DNA of 64,000 bases from Aquabacterium sp. (GTDB lineage Bacteria; Pseudomonadota; Gammaproteobacteria; Burkholderiales; Burkholderiaceae_C). Of this stretch, positions 1 to 8,814 are shown one piece after another. The stretch's first letter is position 1, and the number at the start of each line of letters is the position of its first letter. The position numbers and the translations under genes are program-made. The notes beneath the pieces were generated by a model. It saw nothing but the letters and a program-made list of their open reading frames with translations. It was not told where the DNA came from and did not search any database. The DNA is taken from NCBI GenBank assembly GCA_029865965.1, contig JARXAJ010000298.1:36884-100883 (forward strand). The letters are read 5' to 3'.

Positions 1-273
1 GCGCGCCCGGTGGTGGCGGCCGTGCACTGCGTGGAGGCCATCGACGCCCAGCCTGGCACCGACATCCTGGCGGCCACCGACGCAGGCGAGCATGCTGCGC
101 GCATCGGCGAGTTACTGGCCGACCCGCGCCGCGCCGATGCCATCGGCCGGGCCGGCCGCGCCTGTGTTCTGGCGCGCTACAGCTGGCCGGCCCGCCTGGC
201 CGGTATCGACACTGAGCTTTCTCGGGCCATGCCGGTCCCGAGACGAGACGAACCCGAGGTGATGCTGACATGA
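1..273 (+). CDS. Glycosyltransferase family 1/4, C-terminal end (partial, runs off the left edge)
   Basis: The reading frame is open from base 1 and ends at the TGA at 271-273, so only about the last 90 residues are present. The visible part has the look of a GT-B C-terminus: a sequence like LAATDAGEHAARIGELLADP followed by the AIGRAGRACVLARYSW helix, which in family 4 transferases lies after the sugar-nucleotide site. Its stop overlaps the ATG of the exosortase gene by 4 bases, so the two are probably translationally coupled. In XrtA loci of Betaproteobacteria the gene directly upstream of xrtA is often the PEP-CTERM/EpsH1-associated sugar transferase (stp1 type). I infer that identity from position; the donor-binding part lies outside the window. 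Confidence 0.8.
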   Translation, partial: ARPVVAAVHCVEAIDAQPGTDILAATDAGEHAARIGELLADPRRADAIGRAGRACVLARYSWPARLAGIDTELSRAMPVPRRDEPEVMLT

Positions 274-1850
274 CAGCCCTGGCCTGGACCCCTGCACAGG
301 TGCGCGCGACATGGCGACTGCCGGTTGCCGCCACGGTCGGTCTGATGGCCTTGCTGCTGCTGGCCTACCGTGGCACCGCCATGGCCATGTTCGACATCTG
401 GATGCGGTCGGAGACCTTCACCCACTGCATCGTGGTGCCGCCGATCGTGGCCTGGCTGATCTGGCGCAAACGCGGCGAGCTGGCGCCGCTGCAACCCCGT
501 CCGATGCCGCTGCTGCTGCTGCCGATGGCCGGTCTGGCCTTCTTGTGGTGGTTGGGCCACATCGTCAACGTGGCCGCAGCCACGCATTTGGCACTGGTGG
601 CCATGCTGGTGGCGGTGGTGCCGCTGGTGCTGGGCTGGCAGACGACACGAACGTTGGCCTTTCCGCTGGCCTTCATGTTCTTTGCCGTGCCCATTGGCGA
701 GTTCATGACACCCACGCTGATGCACTGGACCGCCGAGGCCCTGGTGGGTGGCCTGCGGCTGACAGGCATCCCCGTCTACCAGGAGGGCCAGCACCTGGTG
801 ATCCCGTCGGGGCGCTGGGCCGTGGTCGAAGCCTGCAGCGGTGTGCGCTACCTGATGGCGACCTTCATGGTGGGCAGCTTGTTCGCCTACCTGAACTACA
901 GCGGCACGCGCAAGCGGCTGATCTTCGTGGCGGTATCGCTGGTGTTGCCGATCCTGGCCAACTGGGTGCGTGCCTATGTCATTGTGATGCTGGGCCACCT
1001 GTCGAACAACCAGATCGCCACCGGTGTCGACCACCTGGTCTACGGCTGGGTGTTCTTCGGGGTGGTGATCCTGGCACTGTTTTTCATCGGTGCGCGCTGG
1101 GCCGACCCGGATGGCCTAGAGGCCGATGCAGCAGCGGCCGGCCGTGCGGCGCGCGACAGGGCTGAAGTTGCCACGGGCACTTGGCAGGTGGGTGGCACAG
1201 CGGCATTGGCTGCAGCGGTGATGCTGTGGCCTGTCTGGCTTGCACACCACCAGGCCGCTTCTGCGGCTGCGCAACCACCTGTGCGCCTGGCCTTGCCGGG
1301 CACGCTGGGGGCCTGGCAGGCGGCCGAGTTGCCCGCCCAGGACTGGGCGCCCAACTTCCCGGCAGCCACGGTGCGCCAGGCGCGCGTGTACGCTGCGGCG
1401 CAAGGCCAGGTTGCGGTGCACATTGCGTACTACCGTGGTGAGACTGACGACGTGAAACTGGTCAGCTCGATCAACAGTTTCACGACTGATCATCCGTGGC
1501 ATGTGCTGTCCGACGGCGCAACCAGCGTGCAGACAAGCGGGCGGCCGGTGCATTGGCGCCAGGCTGTGCTGACCAGCCTGGACGGTGGCACAGTGCCGGG
1601 CAACACCCGACCGCAACTCACCGTCTGGCGGCTTTATTGGCTGGGCGGGCCGTTGGCTCACAGCGATGTGCAGGCCAAGTTGCTGCAAGCCTGGGGCGCC
1701 CTGCGCGGTGAGCCGGACGACGGCGCGGCTCTTCACTTGGTGTCGGCGCTGCCCGATGTTGCAGCCGCGCAGCAACAACTCAGCGCATTCGTCACCGAGA
1801 ACTTCGCCATGCTCGAACGAACTTTGGCGCAAGCCCGCGAGAGCCGCTGA
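270..1850 (+). CDS. xrtA: Exosortase A fused to EpsI domain (XrtA-EpsI)
   Basis: 526 residues. The N-terminal ~275 residues are a polytopic membrane domain of the exosortase family. The catalytic cysteine is in VEACSGVRYL (about C189), the conserved arginine in ANWVRAYVIV (about R234) and the histidine in GVDHLVYGWVFFG (about H255). By family knowledge this is the transpeptidase-like enzyme that recognises the PEP-CTERM tail of secreted proteins in the inner membrane. From about residue 300 a periplasmic EpsI domain (DUF3485 type) follows, with the typical YYRGETDDVKLVSSINSF and WRLYWLGG segments. EpsI is a separate gene in some species; here it is fused. Translation starts at ATG 270 inside the upstream stop. 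Two PEP-CTERM proteins in the window are plausible substrates. Confidence 0.95.
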   Translation: MTALAWTPAQVRATWRLPVAATVGLMALLLLAYRGTAMAMFDIWMRSETFTHCIVVPPIVAWLIWRKRGELAPLQPRPMPLLLLPMAGLAFLWWLGHIVNVAAATHLALVAMLVAVVPLVLGWQTTRTLAFPLAFMFFAVPIGEFMTPTLMHWTAEALVGGLRLTGIPVYQEGQHLVIPSGRWAVVEACSGVRYLMATFMVGSLFAYLNYSGTRKRLIFVAVSLVLPILANWVRAYVIVMLGHLSNNQIATGVDHLVYGWVFFGVVILALFFIGARWADPDGLEADAAAAGRAARDRAEVATGTWQVGGTAALAAAVMLWPVWLAHHQAASAAAQPPVRLALPGTLGAWQAAELPAQDWAPNFPAATVRQARVYAAAQGQVAVHIAYYRGETDDVKLVSSINSFTTDHPWHVLSDGATSVQTSGRPVHWRQAVLTSLDGGTVPGNTRPQLTVWRLYWLGGPLAHSDVQAKLLQAWGALRGEPDDGAALHLVSALPDVAAAQQQLSAFVTENFAMLERTLAQARESR

Positions 1851-1894
1851 CACTGCCCAATGGACAATTGCTTTTTTGGCAGACGGCAACAGAG

Positions 1895-3171
<1,277 letters not shown>

Positions 3172-3175
<4 letters not shown>

Positions 3176-4005
3176 CAGCAGCCACGCCACTGGTGTCGGT
3201 CTGCATCCCGACCTACAAGGGGGCGCAGACCATCGGGCCAGCCATTGCTTCGGTGCTGGCGCAGACATGTGTCGATTTCGAACTCATCGTCATCGACGAT
3301 GGTTCACCAGACGATACGGCTGCTGTCGTCGCCAGTTTTCAGGATGTCCGCCTGCGCTACCTGCGCAACCCGACGAACCTGGGGCCCGAGGGCAACTGGA
3401 ACCGTTGCCTGGATGTGGCCGGTGGGCGCTACTTCAAGCTGCTGCCGCATGACGACCTGCTGGCGCCAAATTGCCTCGCGCGCCAGGTTGCCGTGCTGGA
3501 GCAGGACAAGGACCAGGCGCTGGCGCTTGTATTCTCTGCGCGCGATGTCATCGGCCCCAGCGGTCGCGTGCTGATGCAACGCGGTTATCGCGGCGCCCGA
3601 GCCGGCCGGCTGGACGCAGCCACTGTCCAGCGGCATTGCGCACGACGCGGCACCAACTTGCTGGGTGAACCAGGCGCGCTGCTGTTTCGCACTGCACTTG
3701 CACGCACGGTGGGGCAGTTCGATGCCCGTGACCCCTATGTGATCGACATGGATTACTGGTTCCGCCTTCTGGCCCACGGCGATGCCTACTATTGTGATGA
3801 GCGGCTGGCCGCCTTTCGCGTGTCGGCTGAGCAATGGAGCGTCGTGCTCGGGCAGCAGCAAAGCGACGACTTCTGCCGTTGCATCGCCAGGCATGCGGCC
3901 CGTAACGGTGTCACGCTTGGACCCGTCGACCGGTTTCTGGCACATGCCGCCCCGATTCTCAACAGTCTGGCGCGTCGTCTCTTCTATCGGCTGTATCTGC
4001 GATGA
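3172..4005 (+). CDS. Glycosyltransferase family 2
   Basis: 277 residues if started at GTG 3172, which gives a GTGA overlap with the upstream stop; the tracked start at GTG 3163 would lengthen the overlap and adds nothing conserved. The GT-A fold is clear: PLVSVCIPTYKGAQTIGPAI at the N-terminus, then VIDDGSPDDT for nucleotide binding, LRNPTNLGPEGNWNRCL, and a metal-binding region at LLPHDDLL. It has no membrane helices and should add one sugar to the lipid-linked repeat unit on the cytoplasmic face. The acceptor and donor cannot be told from the sequence. It sits between the UDP-sugar dehydrogenase and a methyltransferase in the same operon. Confidence 0.88.
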
Positions 4006-4646
4006 ATAAAGGTGCATCCGTCGAGTCCACCGGCTTTGGTCAGGGCTATGCCGACGAGCAGATCCGGCGTAGCCGGCACCCGCTGCGCCGCTTCATCAAG
4101 GGCTTCTACCTGCGCAGCGTTTTGGCAGCAGTGCACGGGCCGACGATCGACTATGGCTGTGGAGCGGGCCAATTGCTGGCTCAGTTGCCGACAGGATCGG
4201 TCGGCCTGGAGGTCAACCCGTATCTGATCGCGGCACTTACTGCGGCCGGGCTGCCAGTGCGCCAATGGCAGGCCAACGCACAGGGCTTCGACCTGGCCGA
4301 CCTGGACCGGGGTGGCTACCGCTGCCTGGTGATCTCACATGTTCTGGAACACCTTGACGACCCCACGGAAGCCCTGACGCGGCTGTTGCAGGCTTGCCGG
4401 CGGGTCGGCGTGACCAGGCTGATCGCCATCGTCCCGGGCGCCAAGGGGTATGCCAGCGACGCCACCCACCGCACGTTCATCGACACGACTCATATCGCCA
4501 GGCAGGGCTGGAAACACCTGGCGGGCTATGCGCTGACCACGCAGCGCCACTTTCCCTTGCCCTGGCAAGGCGGTGGAGCGCTCTTCATCTACAACGAACT
4601 GCAACTTGTGTTCGACCTGGTCGCACCCCCCATCGGTCACGCATGA
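4002..4646 (+). CDS. SAM-dependent methyltransferase, class I
   Basis: 214 residues; ATG 4002 overlaps the upstream stop (ATGA). The SAM-binding glycine motif is IDYGCGAGQLL at about residues 49-59, followed by the acidic GLEVNP at the end of strand 2 and LVISHVLEHLDDP at motif II/III. This is the pattern of Methyltransf_11/23-type small-molecule methylases. Set in a glycan operon between a GT2 and the Gtr trio, it most likely methylates a sugar of the repeat unit or caps the chain, but no substrate-defining motif is visible. The next gene again starts inside its stop codon. Confidence 0.82.
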   Translation: MNKGASVESTGFGQGYADEQIRRSRHPLRRFIKGFYLRSVLAAVHGPTIDYGCGAGQLLAQLPTGSVGLEVNPYLIAALTAAGLPVRQWQANAQGFDLADLDRGGYRCLVISHVLEHLDDPTEALTRLLQACRRVGVTRLIAIVPGAKGYASDATHRTFIDTTHIARQGWKHLAGYALTTQRHFPLPWQGGGALFIYNELQLVFDLVAPPIGHA

Positions 4647-5056
4647 AGCACCTGCTGTCCCATCAGTTGGTGCGCTTCGTGCTGGTGGGTTGCGTGAACA
4701 CCGGGTTCAGCTATGCGCTGTATGCCCTGTTCCTGTGGCTGGGGTTGAACTTTGCCTTGGCCAATCTGCTGGCCTTCGTCATCAGCCTGCTCTTCAGTTT
4801 TGTGATGCAAGGTAGCCTGGTCTTTCGCAATCTGGCGCTGCGTCTGCTGTGGCGGTTTGTGCTGGCCTGGGTGCTGGTCTATCTGTTCAACATCGGGCTG
4901 ATCGCGGTGTTGATGCAGATGGGCCAATCAGCCTATCTGGCAGGTGCGCTTGCTTTGGTGCCTGTGATCTTGCTGTCCTACTTGATCCAGAAGTTCGTTG
5001 TCTTCGGCACGCCGCAGGTGCAGCGTGCAGCGGACGCGGCGCACCCATCACCATGA
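4643..5056 (+). CDS. GtrA family membrane protein (putative polyprenyl-phosphate-sugar flippase)
   Basis: 137 residues from ATG 4643, which overlaps the upstream stop; the tracked ORF begins upstream in the methyltransferase region and is not the real start. The protein opens with LVRFVLVGCVNTGFSYALY, a recognisable GtrA signature, and has four hydrophobic segments with the conserved FVMQGSLVFRN between helices 2 and 3. GtrA proteins are proposed to move undecaprenyl-phosphate-linked sugar across the inner membrane. Its partner GtrB and a GT39 membrane transferase follow at once, making a complete three-gene periplasmic glycosylation set. Confidence 0.9.
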   Translation: MKHLLSHQLVRFVLVGCVNTGFSYALYALFLWLGLNFALANLLAFVISLLFSFVMQGSLVFRNLALRLLWRFVLAWVLVYLFNIGLIAVLMQMGQSAYLAGALALVPVILLSYLIQKFVVFGTPQVQRAADAAHPSP

Positions 5057-5991
5057 GCATCCAACTTGCCATCGTCGTGCCCTGCTACAACGAGCAGGAG
5101 GTGCTGCCCGAGACGAACCGGCGCCTTCTGGCCCTGCTCGACCGCATGGCCGCAGCGGACCTGATCACCGACGCCAGCACGGTGCAGTACGTCGATGACG
5201 GCAGCCGCGACGCCACCTGGTTGCTGATCCAGCAATTGTCCGCACAGGACCAACGTGTGCACGGCATCAAGCTGTCGCGCAACCGTGGCCATCAGGCAGC
5301 GCTCATGGCGGGCTTGCTGACCGTGCCAGGCGACGCCCTGGTCAGCATCGACGCCGATCTGCAGGACGATGTCAATGTGATCGAGGCAATGGTGCGGGAG
5401 TTCATCGCCGGCCACCAGGTCGTCTATGGCGTGCGTGAGTCCCGCGCGGTCGACACCTTCTTCAAGCGCCGCACCGCGCTGGCGTACTACAGCATGCTCA
5501 AGCGCATGGGTGTAGATCTGGTGCACAACCACGCCGACTTCCGGCTCATGGGGCGCCAGGCCATCGAGGCGCTGCGTGATTACGGCGAGGTGAACATGTT
5601 TCTGCGCGGCGTAGTGCCGCTGATCGGGTTCAAGGCCACCAGCGTCAAGTACGACCGTGCTGAGCGTTTTGCCGGCATCTCCAAGTACCCGCTGCGCAAA
5701 ATGCTGGCGTTTGCCATCGAAGGCATCACATCGCTCAGCATCGTGCCGCTGAGGTTGATCACGGTGCTGGGCTTGGTGATCTCGGCGCTCAGCTTCGCCA
5801 TGATCGTCTATGTGGTCTATGGCGCGCTGGTGCTGAAGGCGGTCGTTCCGGGTTGGGCATCGTCTGTGGTGCCAATCTACTTCCTGGGGGGCATCCAGTT
5901 GCTGTCGCTGGGCATCATCGGCGAGTATGTTGCCAAGATCTACCTCGAGACCAAGCAGCGACCGCGCTTCATCATCGAGAAGACTGTCTAG
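5053..5991 (+). CDS. GtrB-like glycosyltransferase (polyprenyl-phosphate sugar synthase)
   Basis: 312 residues from ATG 5053 (ATGA overlap with gtrA). It is a GT2 of the DPM/GtrB type: LAIVVPCYNEQEVLPE at the start, YVDDGSRDATW, the SRNRGHQAALMAGL loop, and SIDADLQDD carrying the metal-binding aspartates. The C-terminal ~90 residues hold two long hydrophobic helices, as in GtrB of O-antigen-modification systems. By family knowledge it charges undecaprenyl phosphate with a sugar on the cytoplasmic side, for flipping by GtrA. A 12-base gap precedes the next gene. Confidence 0.9.
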   Translation: MSIQLAIVVPCYNEQEVLPETNRRLLALLDRMAAADLITDASTVQYVDDGSRDATWLLIQQLSAQDQRVHGIKLSRNRGHQAALMAGLLTVPGDALVSIDADLQDDVNVIEAMVREFIAGHQVVYGVRESRAVDTFFKRRTALAYYSMLKRMGVDLVHNHADFRLMGRQAIEALRDYGEVNMFLRGVVPLIGFKATSVKYDRAERFAGISKYPLRKMLAFAIEGITSLSIVPLRLITVLGLVISALSFAMIVYVVYGALVLKAVVPGWASSVVPIYFLGGIQLLSLGIIGEYVAKIYLETKQRPRFIIEKTV

Positions 5992-6002
5992 GCCGGCCCG
6001 TC

Positions 6003-7610
6003 GTGCGCAATCTTCGACTAGGCGCCATCTCTGCCGCGCCCCAACCGGCCGCCTGGCCGCAGCCCTGGGACTGGCTTCTGGTCGTGGCGCTGGCCGCGGT
6101 CTTGCGGGTGGCCTTCTTCAATGGTGAGTTCGGCTCCGACGACGCTGTCTACGTCAAGCGTGCACAGGAGGTGGCCAACGGGGTCTGGACTTCAGCCGAC
6201 TACAACGGCGCCCTGCGCTACGGGTTCAACATCCCTGCCGGCATGTTCATGGCGCTGTTTGGCGACAGCAGATTTGTCGCGAACCTGTGGCCGCTGACGT
6301 GTTCGCTGCTGGAAGTGGCGCTGGTCTACCTGTTCGTTCGCCAAAACTTTGGCCGGTCGACGGCACTGTTGGCAGCCCTGTTGCTCGGTGCCGCGCCGTT
6401 GCATGTTGCCGTGGCAACGCGCATCCACGCAGACCCAGTGGTGGCCATGTTCCTCACTGCATCGTTTGTGGCCGTCGATGCGGCCCTGGCGCGGCGCAGC
6501 CTGTTCTGGTGTGCCGTCTGCGGACTGTGCCTGGGCGGCGTGTTCTGGACCAAGGAACTTGTCGCCGTCGTCTTCCTGGCCTTCGTGCCATTTCTCTGGC
6601 ATTACCGGCGGTTTGGCAGTGGCGTCGTCGTCATCCTGGCAGGGCTGGGCGCGATGCTGATTCTGCATGGGCTGTTGATGTGGGCAGTTGCAGGCGACCC
6701 GTTGCACGCTGTCAAAGTGGTCACGGGCCAGGTCGGGCGCAGCTTCATCCAGGGCGGTGGGGGAGAAGACAGCCCCCTCTTCTATCTGCGGTTCCTCTTT
6801 CTGGATATTCGCCATGTCGGTCTGCTGGGACTGTTGGCGCTGGTGCCGCTTGTCGTCCTGATGCCCAGCCGGTTCGATCACAGTGCACTGCCGCCATTGC
6901 GCTTCACGCTGATCTGGCTGGCCGGGCTGCTGCTGGTGCTGAGCGTGTTTCCGGTCTCGCTGTCACCGCTGCGGTTCACGATGAAGCAGTCGAACTACAT
7001 CTCGCTGTTTCTGGCGCCCATGGCGGTGATGGCTGCCATCGGCCTTGCACATTTCCGGCCCCGCCTGCGCTGGTGGGCATCGGCGCTGGTTTTGTGCCTG
7101 GGCCTTTTGCTGTCTGCGTTGCAGCAGGCGGATTACCGCAGCTTCACTGCCAACAGCAAGGCGGCGCTTCTGTCAACGGCAGACCGCCCTGGTGTGCTGC
7201 TGGTGGGCAGCAGCAACTTGCAAGGAATGGCTTCGGTGCAGAACAAGTTGCGAACGGGCCTGGCGCCGGTGGTCAGCTTCCGCGACGCGATTGACGATCC
7301 CGATGCCTACCGCAGACGCCTGGTGCCTGGAACAGAGGTGATTGCCGTGATTGACCGCCAGACAGCAGCCTGGTTTGCCGGGCCGCGTGTGATCGACAGT
7401 CCCCAACCGTGCTGGCAACCCCTGTCTGTTCTGGCGCCAACCGATCTTGCCCTGGGCAACACCGTGGCCGCTGGTCTCGCCAGTCTTGTGCGTTTGGGCC
7501 CGATGTCGTTGGCCGCGCGGGTTGAGCCCCTGCTGCAGCGGCTGGCGGCGCCTGAGCCTGCGCGGATGTACAGGGTGCCTGCAGGAAACCTGTGGTGTGC
7601 AGCGTCTTGA
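6003..7610 (+). CDS. GT39/ArnT-like membrane glycosyltransferase
   Basis: 535 residues if started at GTG 6003; the tracked start at 5853 lies inside gtrB and is not credible. The protein has about eleven hydrophobic segments. A first periplasmic loop contains the acidic pair FGSDDAVYVKRAQEV, which is where PMT/ArnT-type GT-C enzymes bind metal and lipid-phosphate sugar. GT39 enzymes take the sugar from a polyprenyl carrier in the periplasm. Directly after gtrA-gtrB this is the expected third component, the acceptor-specific transferase. It would decorate the exopolysaccharide or a surface protein after export. The C-terminal ~100 residues are a soluble domain. Confidence 0.82.
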   Translation: MRNLRLGAISAAPQPAAWPQPWDWLLVVALAAVLRVAFFNGEFGSDDAVYVKRAQEVANGVWTSADYNGALRYGFNIPAGMFMALFGDSRFVANLWPLTCSLLEVALVYLFVRQNFGRSTALLAALLLGAAPLHVAVATRIHADPVVAMFLTASFVAVDAALARRSLFWCAVCGLCLGGVFWTKELVAVVFLAFVPFLWHYRRFGSGVVVILAGLGAMLILHGLLMWAVAGDPLHAVKVVTGQVGRSFIQGGGGEDSPLFYLRFLFLDIRHVGLLGLLALVPLVVLMPSRFDHSALPPLRFTLIWLAGLLLVLSVFPVSLSPLRFTMKQSNYISLFLAPMAVMAAIGLAHFRPRLRWWASALVLCLGLLLSALQQADYRSFTANSKAALLSTADRPGVLLVGSSNLQGMASVQNKLRTGLAPVVSFRDAIDDPDAYRRRLVPGTEVIAVIDRQTAAWFAGPRVIDSPQPCWQPLSVLAPTDLALGNTVAAGLASLVRLGPMSLAARVEPLLQRLAAPEPARMYRVPAGNLWCAAS

Positions 7611-7626
7611 GACGGCAACCTCGCGC

Positions 7627-8793
7627 ATGACTGACCCCAACACGCCGTTGGTCCTGCACCTGGTTTACCGCTTCGACACAGGTGGCCTGGAGAACGGTGT
7701 GGTCAACCTGATCAACCACATGTCGGCAGACCGCTACCGGCATGCGGTGGTGGCCCTGACCGATGTGAACCCGGCCTTCGCGCAACGCATCACGCGCAGC
7801 GACACCCAGACATTCTCGCTGCGCAAGCCGCCCGGCCATGGCGCCCGGCTGTGGCCTGCCATGACGGCATTGATCCGCCGGCTCCAGCCCGCCGTGGTGC
7901 ACACCCGCAACCTGGCCGCCCTGGAAATGCAGGTCCCCGCCGCCTGGTGCCGCGTGCCTGCGCGGGTGCATGGTGAACATGGGCGCGACATGGAAGACCT
8001 GGATGGCACCCGCCGCCGCCTGCAGTGGGTGCGCCGCGTCTACAGCCCGCTTGTGCACCACTACATGGCGCTGTCGCGGGATCTGGCCGGTTACCTGGAA
8101 CACAAGGTCGGGATTGCGGCGCCACGTGTGACCCAGGTTTACAACGGGGTGGACTCCAGGCGGTTCGCGCCATCGCCAAGCGGACGCGTGCCGTTGTCGG
8201 GCAGCCCCTTCGCAGACCCATCACTCTGGGTGGTTGGCACGGTGGGCCGCATGGCCGCAGTGAAGGACCAGACCCACCTGGCGCGCGCCTTCGTGCGCGC
8301 GCTGGAACTTGCCCCGGCGCTGAAGCCGCGTCTGCGTCTGGCGATGATTGGTGATGGCCCGTTGCGCGCCCAATCGCAGGCCTTGCTCAAGGCCGCCGGG
8401 CTGTCGGAACTGGCCTGGCTGCCCGGTGAGCGCAGCGATGTGCCGGATGTCATGCGGTCCTTGAATTGTTTCGCCCTGCCTTCATTGGCCGAAGGCATCT
8501 CGAATACCATTCTCGAAGCCATGGCCAGCGGTCTGCCCGTGATCGCCACCGATGTTGGCGGCAACGCCGATCTGGTTGTCAACGGCAACACTGGGCAGAT
8601 CGTCCCGCCCGCCGATGTCGAAGCGCTGGCCGCTGCGCTGGTGTGCATGGCAAGCGACCCGGCAGGTGCGTTGGCCATGGGATTTGCAGGCAGGGCAGTG
8701 GCTGACCGCCGTTTCAGCATGCAGGCCATGGTCGACACTTATCAGGCTGTGTACGACCGATTGCTAGGGCGGCCGACGACCGCACAGCGATAA
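7627..8793 (+). CDS. GT4 glycosyltransferase, XrtA/PEP-CTERM-associated (stp2 type)
   Basis: 388 residues from ATG 7627; the tracked start lies within the previous gene. The N-terminus LVLHLVYRFDTGGLENGVV is a hallmark of the PEP-CTERM/EpsH1-associated sugar transferase subfamily (the TIGR03088 type, from memory). A GT-B C-domain follows with VGTVGRMAAVKDQT and the donor-binding NCFALPSLAEGISNTILEAM. It works in the cytoplasm on the lipid-linked oligosaccharide. It is followed after 21 bases by the AsnB-like amidotransferase, the usual neighbour in exosortase A loci. Confidence 0.9.
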   Translation: MTDPNTPLVLHLVYRFDTGGLENGVVNLINHMSADRYRHAVVALTDVNPAFAQRITRSDTQTFSLRKPPGHGARLWPAMTALIRRLQPAVVHTRNLAALEMQVPAAWCRVPARVHGEHGRDMEDLDGTRRRLQWVRRVYSPLVHHYMALSRDLAGYLEHKVGIAAPRVTQVYNGVDSRRFAPSPSGRVPLSGSPFADPSLWVVGTVGRMAAVKDQTHLARAFVRALELAPALKPRLRLAMIGDGPLRAQSQALLKAAGLSELAWLPGERSDVPDVMRSLNCFALPSLAEGISNTILEAMASGLPVIATDVGGNADLVVNGNTGQIVPPADVEALAAALVCMASDPAGALAMGFAGRAVADRRFSMQAMVDTYQAVYDRLLGRPTTAQR

Positions 8794-8814
8794 AACCAAG
8801 GGATCACAGACACC

